Shown piece by piece: positions 1 to 7,482 of a DNA stretch of 64,000 bases. The first letter of the stretch is position 1. The number at the start of each line of letters is the position of its first letter. The notes beneath the pieces are model-generated. The model made no database searches. It saw only the letters and a program-made list of their open reading frames with translations, and was not told where the DNA came from. Both the position numbers and the translations under genes were made by a program. Source of the stretch: Clostridium_AI sp964409685 (GTDB lineage: Bacteria; Bacillota; Clostridia; Lachnospirales; Lachnospiraceae); assembly GCA_964409685.1 (NCBI GenBank), contig CAYPEJ010000020.1, positions 1-64,000 on the forward strand, read 5' to 3'.

Positions 1-2218
1 TCTCCAATCCCATCTCATAATTGTAACGGGTACCATGTCCCAGATGTCCCATAATACGACTAGCACTGCACCAGATACGTCGCCATTGCAATGGCAGAGG
101 ACCTGGCAATTCAAAATCGATGGTATCATACACCACATTTCCGCTAACCACATCCACTGGATCACCACACAACTTGCAAAAGGAGTCCTTTAGCCATTGA
201 GGCGCTTTTTTCCCATACTTTTCAAATAACTTACCAACACCTCTTCGTACCCCTTCCGCTGCTGCTGGCATAAAGAACCCAATTCCCAAGGAAAGTAATC
301 CTTGTTTCCAATCATAAGAACCATCATTAAAGAGAATATCAATTCCTTGTGAAATCCCATCGGTCAAGAAAGCAACGCCACCACCTGCTAACATTTTTCC
401 AAGAAGTTTTGCTCCTTTTAGCGCTTTGATTCCTAAGACGGCGCCTTCTACCGCGCCTTCTATGGCTCCTTTCACACCAGCTAATACATAATCCTTTACG
501 TCACTTACCTCTCCCCGGACAATATCCGATACTGCCATTACTCCAACAGCCATTGCCCCACTAATCGCAGCCCCCGTAGACACAGAAGCTATCGTAGCTG
601 CAGCGGCACCCAATAATGCACCTCCTGTTGCCACTACTGCAACTACCACTGCTACCGCAGCCAGACCAATCAGGACGTTTTTTGCTAATTTCCCCCAATC
701 AAACTTCTTTTCTTCATAAGCAATTTCTTCATTTAATCGTTCTGTAAAGATTTCCTTTTTTCGACCTTCATAGATTAGATTACTTCCTGCCTTGATGTGG
801 GTATCCCCATCTGGTCCACCAAGCAGGTAAAGGGAGGATTCTTCTTTAGCCCCAACAACAATATTGCCTGTCTTAGCAAATACTTTTATAAGCTCTTTTG
901 CCTCTAAAGAGAGTTTATTTTTCGTAAAGACATTTAAATTCTCATGACTTTGAATCAATACACCGCTGTCATCTTTCATTGTCATAAACAGTTTCTCATG
1001 AGCTGTAAAATCAATATCCGTTATCCCTAACTTGAACTCTTTTCCAGCAGGTATCCCCATATATTTCAATTTTGGATTGGATGTCTTGGCACAATTACTT
1101 CCATTTCTTCTTACGGCATTCATTGCAATTCCACAGGTTTCGTCACTATTAGAAAAGTATAATGAGATGCTGGTTCCTTTTTCTGGCATACAATAGAATA
1201 GATTATTTCCCTGTGAAGCATATGGAAACCAGCAAGCAGTTCCAACTTCCTGCTTTTTATCAATCTCTAGTTCCAATTTTACTTGTTGATTTTTTCTATC
1301 CAAAACTTTACCAAGCAGAGAAATTCCTTGTATCTGGTGATTGTTTTTCAGCGGCACCATTAAGGAATCTTCCATCCCCAGTACATAGCTATACTGCAGA
1401 ATTCCTTTTGCTAAGAAAGCATGACTTTCTTCCACTATCATGGAACGCCCTTCATATTCAACCATGTCCCCTAGTTCCAAGGGTTCTTTACTCTGAATCT
1501 GATATTTGACAAAATGTCCTTCTGTCACAGGAAATCCATTGGAAACCGCCTCTTGATACTTTCCTGCATCCCTTCGGGTTACTACATCATCTACATGGGT
1601 AAGTGTTCCTTTGTTCTTAGGTAAACCAAAACAAAATCTTGGCGTCTTTCCTAATAGATCTGCTACTAATTGTGTTTGAAAATGAGTTGCCAGACGTTTA
1701 CAGAATTCCCAATCGGTTTCCCGATACTGAAGAAGAAAACGCCCTACAGGCTGCTCCGTATGGTTCGTACCACTAATATGCATACCGCCTTGATAATCAT
1801 GTAATATCTGATCCAGCAAAGCATCATAACTCATTTCCTTATTCTGAAAAGAACGACACTTCTCTTCATAGTCCAATAAACAGCTCCATGACAAACCTTT
1901 GATTTCTATGTAATAAATACTTCTTTGGAAAAATACCTCAACCTCCGTCACTACACCTGAAAAAAGTAATCGTTCTTCTGAACCATTTTTCCCATAAACA
2001 GCAATAGAATCCTGTATTCCTGCTCGATGAATACAATCTGCACCATTCTCTTCCCGCAAAATCCCTTTGATCAATATTTCACCATGCTGATTTAACTTTC
2101 TATGAATCTCAAGTTCTTGCACTATCTGGATAGGATAAGGGCATTTCACTTGAATCTGACCATGTGTAAATTCATCCGGGATTCCCTGAAAAGATGTCTG
2201 TATCCCTTTTTCGCCCAT
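1..2218 (-). CDS. VgrG-like spike fused to RHS polymorphic toxin (partial, C-terminus outside window)
   Basis: The frame is open from an ATG at 2218 (AAGGAGGAG ribosome site just upstream) to the left edge, giving 739 codons without a stop. Residues ~1-300 resemble the phage late-control-D / VgrG baseplate fold; the motif TDWEFCKRLATHF is shared with the second spike gene of this operon. Residues ~300-400 look like the OB-fold part. A strongly hydrophobic Ala/Gly/Val stretch follows at ~500-560, and a second amphipathic region at ~570-660. At ~680 the sequence CGDPVDVVSG...ELPGPLPLQWRRIW is the DUF6531 entry to an RHS shell. In RHS polymorphic toxins this is followed by YD repeats and a variable C-terminal toxin, which here would lie left of position 1. 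It is the last gene of the operon visible. The domain order suggests a toxin carried on the injection spike; the toxin activity cannot be known from this window. Confidence 0.85.
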   Translation of the reverse strand, partial: MGEKGIQTSFQGIPDEFTHGQIQVKCPYPIQIVQELEIHRKLNQHGEILIKGILREENGADCIHRAGIQDSIAVYGKNGSEERLLFSGVVTEVEVFFQRSIYYIEIKGLSWSCLLDYEEKCRSFQNKEMSYDALLDQILHDYQGGMHISGTNHTEQPVGRFLLQYRETDWEFCKRLATHFQTQLVADLLGKTPRFCFGLPKNKGTLTHVDDVVTRRDAGKYQEAVSNGFPVTEGHFVKYQIQSKEPLELGDMVEYEGRSMIVEESHAFLAKGILQYSYVLGMEDSLMVPLKNNHQIQGISLLGKVLDRKNQQVKLELEIDKKQEVGTACWFPYASQGNNLFYCMPEKGTSISLYFSNSDETCGIAMNAVRRNGSNCAKTSNPKLKYMGIPAGKEFKLGITDIDFTAHEKLFMTMKDDSGVLIQSHENLNVFTKNKLSLEAKELIKVFAKTGNIVVGAKEESSLYLLGGPDGDTHIKAGSNLIYEGRKKEIFTERLNEEIAYEEKKFDWGKLAKNVLIGLAAVAVVVAVVATGGALLGAAAATIASVSTGAAISGAMAVGVMAVSDIVRGEVSDVKDYVLAGVKGAIEGAVEGAVLGIKALKGAKLLGKMLAGGGVAFLTDGISQGIDILFNDGSYDWKQGLLSLGIGFFMPAAAEGVRRGVGKLFEKYGKKAPQWLKDSFCKLCGDPVDVVSGNVVYDTIDFELPGPLPLQWRRIWCSASRIMGHLGHGTRYNYEMGLE

Positions 2219-2261
2219 TTAAACTCCTCCTTTATACGGAAGCTTTCTTTTCATGTTCTAA

Positions 2262-2747
2262 TCAATACACTTCCTGTCCGGCATCCATAAAACCAATGGT
2301 TCCACCATAACAGCAAGTAATTGTGCAGTTTGCAGTCAGGGCTGCTTTTCCATCCACCAGAGTATGTTCTTGTGCATCTAACCACTCATTAGCCAATTTG
2401 GGTTCACACAGCTTTCCTTCGATTGGCATGGGCATTTCTACTGGATTTCCATTCTCATCTGTAAAAGGAAATAAATCTTTGGTATCTTCAATTACAATGT
2501 CAATGCCATCTTTCGTTCCCGACTGACAGGCACCAAAAGGGGGAATATTTTGATCAATCCCCACCTTACAATCCGCTTTATTCATCATTGCCTTATCGCG
2601 AATAAAGGAACCATGAGATACTGGCATATCCAGCTTTCTCACATGTGTTCCACAAGTACAGTATATCCTTGCTCCTCTGACCACATAGGGATATTGTGGC
2701 TCCTGCTCTTCTGTATTTTTGGTTTCACTTTTTATTTCCTCTGACAT
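2262..2747 (-). CDS. DUF4280 PAAR-like spike-tip protein
   Basis: A 161-residue protein with the DUF4280 hallmarks: VRGARIYCTCGTH near the start, a central PFGACQSG block, and a late TANCTITCCYGGTIGF block. These supply several Cys plus His residues in a small Gly-rich beta domain. DUF4280 is regarded as a PAAR-like domain; PAAR proteins cap the VgrG trimer of type VI secretion systems and related injection machines and often connect it to effectors. The first ~20 residues are a charged, disordered-looking tail. Start ATG at 2747 sits behind a GAGG-containing site that overlaps the end of the upstream gene. It lies directly before the spike-RHS fusion, as expected for a tip protein that pairs with that effector. 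Confidence 0.85.
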   Translation of the reverse strand: MSEEIKSETKNTEEQEPQYPYVVRGARIYCTCGTHVRKLDMPVSHGSFIRDKAMMNKADCKVGIDQNIPPFGACQSGTKDGIDIVIEDTKDLFPFTDENGNPVEMPMPIEGKLCEPKLANEWLDAQEHTLVDGKAALTANCTITCCYGGTIGFMDAGQEVY

Positions 2748-2748
2748 T

Positions 2749-3285
2749 TTATTTATTTCCTCCTCGTATTTTTACCGGTTCAAACCAAATCCCATTGGCA
2801 TTTCGCCGCAAAATGCTTTCTGCAACATCTAACCTTACTATAATTTGCTCCCTATAATCCTTCGCTAAAAAGATTTTATATTTTTCTGCTTTTTCCAAGT
2901 CCAACACAAAGTTTCGTACATTTCCCCCTGCATCATATTGTGTCTCCTTGTTATCCGCACATGTTATTTCTGGTGGCATCATAAGAAAATACGGCTTTTG
3001 TAATCCTGCCTCCTTCTCAATCAGCATTACCCTATGAAATAACGCATCTTTCTGGTACTTTTGTAAAATTTTTTTAAACTTATCTGCGATCAAAGGAATT
3101 GGCATTTCCAAATAATCTGGATATTCTATGCCTAACCCATAATTTCCTTTGACATAAACAACAGAAGCCACTGTTAATTTACTTATCTTTTCTTTCGTTA
3201 TCTCTGTCAAGGAGAGTTCTTTTGGCATCTGCATCTGTGGTAGCCTGCATAAACGTTCATCTGTTTTCATTATAAAATAGTCCAT
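2749..3285 (-). CDS. Imm11-like (DUF1629-type) protein of the spike operon
   Basis: A 178-residue soluble protein without signal peptide or membrane segment. The end of the protein (IIVRLDVAESILRRNANGIWFEPV) has the layout of the C-terminus of Imm11/DUF1629 proteins, where a verb-like 'S-x-x-ESLLR-x-G-x-G-x-x-F' block closes the fold; the first half is less clear. Imm11 members are best known as immunity proteins in polymorphic toxin loci, but here the gene is 5' of the PAAR-like and toxin genes, not 3' of the toxin where a cognate immunity gene is normally found. It could instead be an adaptor or structural accessory. It is separated by 3 nt from the gene before it and 1 nt from the gene after it, so it is translationally coupled. 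Family call is tentative. Confidence 0.6.
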   Translation of the reverse strand: MDYFIMKTDERLCRLPQMQMPKELSLTEITKEKISKLTVASVVYVKGNYGLGIEYPDYLEMPIPLIADKFKKILQKYQKDALFHRVMLIEKEAGLQKPYFLMMPPEITCADNKETQYDAGGNVRNFVLDLEKAEKYKIFLAKDYREQIIVRLDVAESILRRNANGIWFEPVKIRGGNK

Positions 3286-3288
3286 AAC

Positions 3289-4269
3289 TCACCTGCTTTC
3301 TGGAAGATTACAATCCACAATGCTCGCTCCTTGAAAATTAATTTCTTCTGCCAGTAATGCTTTGGAAAAGTCTACTCGAAAAAGCTTCGCTCCTGCAAAG
3401 GAAATATGCTTTAATTTTGATCCTTCAAAACTGACATTTTCTAGTATTGCACCCGAAAAGTCAGTGTCAAAAATCTTCATTCTCTCCATCTTTGTATCTT
3501 TAAAGATTGTATTCTGAAAATTGCTAAACAAAAGTCGGCTATTGTTCCATCTACTTTTACTGAAATCACAACCTTCAAAAGAAGAATACTGAAACTCCAG
3601 AGCTTCATAATCTCCACTTGATAAATCTAATTTTTTATATATCTCATGGCTAAAAAGTGTCTGTTTTTTAGATTGAAGATAATTCTTTACTTCTTTACTA
3701 TCCTTCCCTGTATTATCTTCTTTATATAGAATATCAAACCGATCCATAAAGCCTCCGATACAAACCACAAAGCAAGAGGCTCGATTTATTCTTTGATATT
3801 CCTCTGTTTTGATTACCCTTCTCATTCCCACTCGAATCAACTCAGCGATAAAGAAAAGATACAAATTACTTTCCTCAAACACCCTTTTCTGCGCTTCAGC
3901 CAAACTTACCTTTCCTATGGATTTCATCCGAAACTCTTCTACGGCATCTCCATATTCTTCTAAGTAAGAGTAAACCCTCTCTACTGGATAACTGCCACTA
4001 CATTCAACTGTATCCAAATACCAATTTTCGTCATAGGCATCTAAACGAATTTCATGCTTTTTCAATAAGATATTTGTTCGCAAAACAGAAAAATGAATAT
4101 AAGCAATTGCTCCCTTGTTACCCTGTTGCTGCATTTGATAAATTTGGTTACAATAATTTAAAAAACAATCAACAAATTGCATTATCAATTCTTCCATATG
4201 CTCTTTCATATAATGATCGAATCTAGTGACTAATTCTTTGCTTTTTTGATGTAAGTCAATCCCTTGCAA
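3289..4269 (-). CDS. Pentapeptide-repeat protein of the spike operon
   Basis: Residues ~225-320 are pentapeptide repeats (for example FEGCDFSKSRW, FDTDFSGAILENVSF, FAGAKLFRVDF), which fold as a right-handed quadrilateral beta helix. The first ~200 residues are an alpha-helical domain I do not recognise. No signal peptide. The best ribosome site, GGGAGG (4276-4281 on the minus strand), is placed 7 nt before a TTG codon at 4269; an in-frame ATG at 4284 lies 2 nt after the preceding stop and has no site of its own, so the TTG start is preferred (326 residues). In this operon it may be a spike-associated adaptor or a chaperone for loading; the position between the spike gene and the PAAR-like gene is all that supports a role. 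Confidence 0.8.
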   Translation of the reverse strand: MQGIDLHQKSKELVTRFDHYMKEHMEELIMQFVDCFLNYCNQIYQMQQQGNKGAIAYIHFSVLRTNILLKKHEIRLDAYDENWYLDTVECSGSYPVERVYSYLEEYGDAVEEFRMKSIGKVSLAEAQKRVFEESNLYLFFIAELIRVGMRRVIKTEEYQRINRASCFVVCIGGFMDRFDILYKEDNTGKDSKEVKNYLQSKKQTLFSHEIYKKLDLSSGDYEALEFQYSSFEGCDFSKSRWNNSRLLFSNFQNTIFKDTKMERMKIFDTDFSGAILENVSFEGSKLKHISFAGAKLFRVDFSKALLAEEINFQGASIVDCNLPESR

Positions 4270-4286
4270 TCTATTTCCTCCCATAC

Positions 4287-5741
4287 TTAATTGGCTTTTA
4301 CTTCTTGTCCAATCACTTCTACATTTTCCTTCATTTTAATAGATGCTGTTTCATTACAACTCATATCAATTCCAGTAAGACCAATAATATTTACATCCTC
4401 CTCTGCATTCAATATAATACTTTGATCGGACTTAAATTCAATATTCTGATCACTTATAATAGAAACACCACCCTCATCCGTTAATGTAATCGTTGTACCA
4501 TCGGAAATAATATAAATTCCACCTGGAGTCAAACGTATTTCTTTGCCATTTTGATTACGCAGCGATTTCACACTTGGGTCATCTCTTTTTCCACTGTAAG
4601 AGTCATTGGTATTGCCCAAACCAGGCTGTATCGAAGGATCAACTTCTTCGTGTACAGAACTAATAGCATAGCTATGTTCTTCTACAGCATCTGGGAAATA
4701 AACACGTACATGATCACCCATTTCAGGCATACAATACCAGCCACTTCCATCTTGCGAAGAATAAATTGTAGAGTATGGGAAAAAACAAGGTTCTCCTGGA
4801 GAATGGCCTAAGGCTTCATCTACTTCCAATGAAACTTTCACTTGGTCATTTTGAATTTCAATAACCTTTGCACTCAAAGAACATCCAGCGATACGCTCAT
4901 GCCACTGGTATGGCTGGGTCATTCCTTTTTTAGTTGTTAAGGTCAAGTAATATAAAAACACCCCTTTTTGCATGCATGCATTTACTCGATAAACATATAG
5001 CGTTTTTCCTTGAAACGGTACGATATCTCCAATATTCACAGGTAATTCTGTTCCTACCTGATAATACATAAAGTCCTGTTCCACTAATTCATCAATACCA
5101 CTCTTGGATAACTTTAAATATTTCCCTAAATCTTTCTTCACACTATAATCATATATATGTAACGTTTGCTCTTTATTGTTTGGGATGCCAAAATAGCATT
5201 TAGGCTGGGCAAAATGAATGTCATTTACCAATCCTGTATGAAAATGCGAAGCTAAGCGTTTTAAAAATTCCCAATCTGTTTCTTCATATTGTACAATCAA
5301 TTGTCCTATGCTTTTCCCTTTTGTGACAACATCACTTACCATAGCACCTTCATAGTCTGAACATACCTGTTGTGCCAATTCGTTATAAGACATTTTCTTA
5401 TTCTGAAAGGTACGACTTTTTTTCTCTACATCCAAAAGATAGCTATAAGAAATTGCGTATACTTCAATATAATATGTACCTTGTATCACTTTGACCTCAA
5501 CATCTTGTACCATTCCCTGAAACAAAATATCACTTTTCCCATCTTCTTTTTTTAGGCTCAAAGTCACATTGCTTCCTTGTCTGCTTTTTTTCACATAGCT
5601 GTCTTTCTTTTCTTCCGAAAGTATGGCTTTAAAATAGAAAGTGCTATGCTCATTCACTTGGCATTCCATACGTACATCCAATAGCTGCTTAACCTCATAA
5701 GGAGAAATTTCCATATTTTGAAAACAAATATTTTCTTCCAT
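4287..5741 (-). CDS. VgrG-like baseplate spike with needle-like tail
   Basis: A 484-residue relative of phage gpD / T6SS VgrG. Residues ~1-260 correspond to the gp27-like hub and contain YNELAQQVC and TDWEFLKRLASHF. Residues ~270-380 resemble the gp5 OB-fold, with YCMPEMGDHVRVYFP. After a short loop, residues ~400-484 are a run of short beta strands (GGIYIISDGTTITL, GGVSIISDQNIEF and so on) typical of the triple-stranded beta-helix needle of VgrG. The same motifs occur in the spike-RHS fusion of this operon, so the two are paralogues. The ATG at 5741 has AGGGG 7 nt upstream; a GTG at 5747 is an alternative. It follows the chaperone-like gene by 14 nt. Confidence 0.85.
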   Translation of the reverse strand: MEENICFQNMEISPYEVKQLLDVRMECQVNEHSTFYFKAILSEEKKDSYVKKSRQGSNVTLSLKKEDGKSDILFQGMVQDVEVKVIQGTYYIEVYAISYSYLLDVEKKSRTFQNKKMSYNELAQQVCSDYEGAMVSDVVTKGKSIGQLIVQYEETDWEFLKRLASHFHTGLVNDIHFAQPKCYFGIPNNKEQTLHIYDYSVKKDLGKYLKLSKSGIDELVEQDFMYYQVGTELPVNIGDIVPFQGKTLYVYRVNACMQKGVFLYYLTLTTKKGMTQPYQWHERIAGCSLSAKVIEIQNDQVKVSLEVDEALGHSPGEPCFFPYSTIYSSQDGSGWYCMPEMGDHVRVYFPDAVEEHSYAISSVHEEVDPSIQPGLGNTNDSYSGKRDDPSVKSLRNQNGKEIRLTPGGIYIISDGTTITLTDEGGVSIISDQNIEFKSDQSIILNAEEDVNIIGLTGIDMSCNETASIKMKENVEVIGQEVKAN

Positions 5742-5755
5742 GTGCACACCCCTTT

Positions 5756-6403
5756 CTATGACTCTTCCTCTTTTCCTATGATTTCAATTGATTGTATCAT
5801 CTCAAAGAATATGTTTCGCCAATATTTCATCTCTTTTGTCTGACAATTAAAACTCCCCATCAATGGTTGACCATTCACTGCCAAATAGAACATTAGGTTA
5901 TAGAGTTTACCATCGATAGTAGTATTGGAAAACTCTACATAAGCAATTTGTTTCCCTGCAATATGAACAGTTCCTATTTCCCTCTCTTTAATCCCAGGAT
6001 TTACTCGCTTCATCATGCCAAAAATCTGGTTACGAAAAGATTCAATCGTTGTATTGGTTACTTTTCCATCCATATATTGTAACAATAAATTTTTTGTTCC
6101 TGTTTCATCGGTAAGTATGGTTTCTGGTCGATGTTCTGATGGGTACTTTAACCTGGCTTCTTCCAAACTCATTGGTGCAAAGTTTTTCGGCAACATCATG
6201 GTAATAGTATCATTTACCAAAAGTCGTTTTTCAAAGTAAATCCATTTGCCTAAAATTTTGACACCAGTGTCAATACCACTTTTTTCTGTTTCCATTTGCA
6301 TAGTTTCCTCTATCGGTGACTTTGAAACAAAATCTGTAGCATCTTGTTCTGCCTGATTTATCATATCGATAATTTGCTCATCAAAAAAATCTTCTTGTTT
6401 CAT
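5756..6403 (-). CDS. DUF1795 / EagR-like chaperone, first gene of the spike operon
   Basis: A 215-residue soluble protein. The core (~residues 50-205) has the DUF1795/DcrB layout: an opening beta strand with 'RLLVNDTITMMLPKNF', then 'YPSEHRPETILTDETG', a helix 'ESFRNQIFGMMKRVNPG', and a final strand pair ending in 'MIQSIEII'. In Proteobacteria, DUF1795 EagR proteins are chaperones dedicated to the N-terminal hydrophobic segments of RHS effectors delivered by type VI secretion. The match in this Firmicute operon, which also encodes an RHS protein with hydrophobic stretches, fits the same job but is inferred from fold-level resemblance only. ATG 6403 has AAAGGAG 14 nt upstream, which is long; a TTG at 6454 is possible but less likely. 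Confidence 0.65.
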   Translation of the reverse strand: MKQEDFFDEQIIDMINQAEQDATDFVSKSPIEETMQMETEKSGIDTGVKILGKWIYFEKRLLVNDTITMMLPKNFAPMSLEEARLKYPSEHRPETILTDETGTKNLLLQYMDGKVTNTTIESFRNQIFGMMKRVNPGIKEREIGTVHIAGKQIAYVEFSNTTIDGKLYNLMFYLAVNGQPLMGSFNCQTKEMKYWRNIFFEMIQSIEIIGKEEES

Positions 6404-6458
6404 TCTTTTTTCTTTTTCTCCTTTAACTCGTATAATTCTGTATATTTTACCCAATAAA

Positions 6459-6487
6459 ATTTTATCATAACCATACTATATTTGCAA
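6459..6487 (-). promoter_or_regulatory. Sigma-A-type promoter of the spike operon
   Basis: On the minus strand: TTGCAA (6482-6487), a 17-nt spacer, TAAAAT (6459-6464). It lies ~60 nt before the first ATG (6403) of the VgrG/PAAR/RHS operon; no other promoter-like site is evident within the tightly packed genes. Confidence 0.6.
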
Positions 6488-6593
6488 TATGAACGCAGTA
6501 GTGCTTTTTACTACAATTGCTTGAATGCGTACAAAAAGAACACCATGCAGATTTTTCTTTGTAAAATTTACTCATTACTCTAAATCGAAAATA

Positions 6594-6642
6594 GACCTGT
6601 AATCTATCTTTGCTTTCACATAGCGCAGATAGATTACAGGTC
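6594..6642 (-). terminator. Hairpin terminator after the deacylase gene
   Basis: Perfect 16-bp inverted repeat (arms 6594-6609 and 6627-6642, 17-nt loop), 54 nt after the stop of the gene ending at 6697. On the minus strand the stem is followed by TATTTT, a weak U-tract. It also separates the deacylase from the spike-operon promoter. Confidence 0.65.
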
Positions 6643-6696
6643 ATATTCAAAAAAGATTCTATTATTCTACGGCGTTTCACATTACCGTCTAACTAG

Positions 6697-7239
6697 CTAC
6701 TCCCCAACTAACTCTACTACCACACACGCATGTCCTACCGCTGGTAAGAACTTCTCCACAAACTCTTTCGTTTTCAGCTTTAAACTGCTTGTATTGATAC
6801 AAGGGTGGCACCCAATAAACTCTCCATCCAAAACATCCTTATCAATCAACAAGGTAACTTCATGCTCCACATCATTCATCAGACCCATCACACTAGCTGA
6901 CCCTGGTGTTGTATCCAGATACTTCTCCATATCTTCTCCTGACGCAAAGGAAAGTCTTGCACTATTTATCTGGCTAGACAATTCCTTCGTCTTAAATGGC
7001 TTATCCCCTGGCATCATCAGCAAATAGAACTTTGTCTTCTGACGATTACATAAAAACAAATTCTTACAAATTACCACATCTAACACCTTACCTATTTCAT
7101 TGCAGGCTTCCATCGTATCTGTCGCCTCATGATCCAATCGCTCATACCACATGCCTAGCTCATCTAATTTATCATACACACGAATTTCCTTTTCTAATCT
7201 TCCCTCTGTATGGGAGGGTCTACCATTTTCAATTTTCAT
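6697..7239 (-). CDS. ProX/PrdX-type aminoacyl-tRNA editing deacylase
   Basis: A 180-residue member of the YbaK/ProX family. These free-standing domains hydrolyse mischarged tRNA, classically Ala-tRNA(Pro). Seen in the sequence: the opening helix 'VYDKLDELGMWYERLDHEA', the strand with the conserved lysine in VVICKNLFLCN, the block YLLMMPGDKPFK, the loop TPGSASVMGLMND, and the final GCHPCINTSSLKL that shapes the active site. Length matches the bacterial ProX family (~165-180). ATG 7239 is preceded by AAGGAAG. Single-gene unit, divergent from the carboxypeptidase gene and closed by the hairpin at 6594-6642. The exact tRNA specificity cannot be told. Confidence 0.85.
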   Translation of the reverse strand: MKIENGRPSHTEGRLEKEIRVYDKLDELGMWYERLDHEATDTMEACNEIGKVLDVVICKNLFLCNRQKTKFYLLMMPGDKPFKTKELSSQINSARLSFASGEDMEKYLDTTPGSASVMGLMNDVEHEVTLLIDKDVLDGEFIGCHPCINTSSLKLKTKEFVEKFLPAVGHACVVVELVGE

Positions 7240-7347
7240 TTGCTCTCTTCCTTTCTGTCAAAATGTTTCAAATCTTTACCATATTGATAACAGTCATTAA
7301 TTTATCAGATGTTATCATACTTTACAACGATGCAACTATTCTACATT

Positions 7348-7361
7348 ATATCGATCGATAT
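7348..7361. promoter_or_regulatory. 14-bp perfect palindrome in divergent region
   Basis: ATATCGATCGATAT is a perfect palindrome midway between the divergently transcribed deacylase and LD-carboxypeptidase genes, about 60 nt upstream of the carboxypeptidase -35 box. An operator is possible, but no regulator is encoded next to it. Confidence 0.3.
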
Positions 7362-7420
7362 GACAATCTTAGTATAACATCTACCTTTGGTAGTGCAAGT
7401 ACTAAAAAGTATCTTCCCTA

Positions 7421-7448
7421 TTGCCAACCAATCATTCTATGGTAAAAT
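7421..7448 (+). promoter_or_regulatory. Promoter of the LD-carboxypeptidase gene
   Basis: TTGCCA (7421-7426), 16-nt spacer, TAAAAT (7443-7448), 34 nt before the ATG at 7483. Confidence 0.6.
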
Positions 7449-7482
7449 AGTACCAATAATAAATGAAATGAGGTACAATTAC

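Noticed and set aside
1162..1509. 115-codon plus-strand frame
   Set aside because: Antisense to the VgrG-RHS gene, no ribosome site.
6465..6680. Possible 71-residue gene on the minus strand
   Set aside because: It spans the terminator hairpin at 6594-6642 and the spike-operon promoter, has no ribosome site and an implausible composition.
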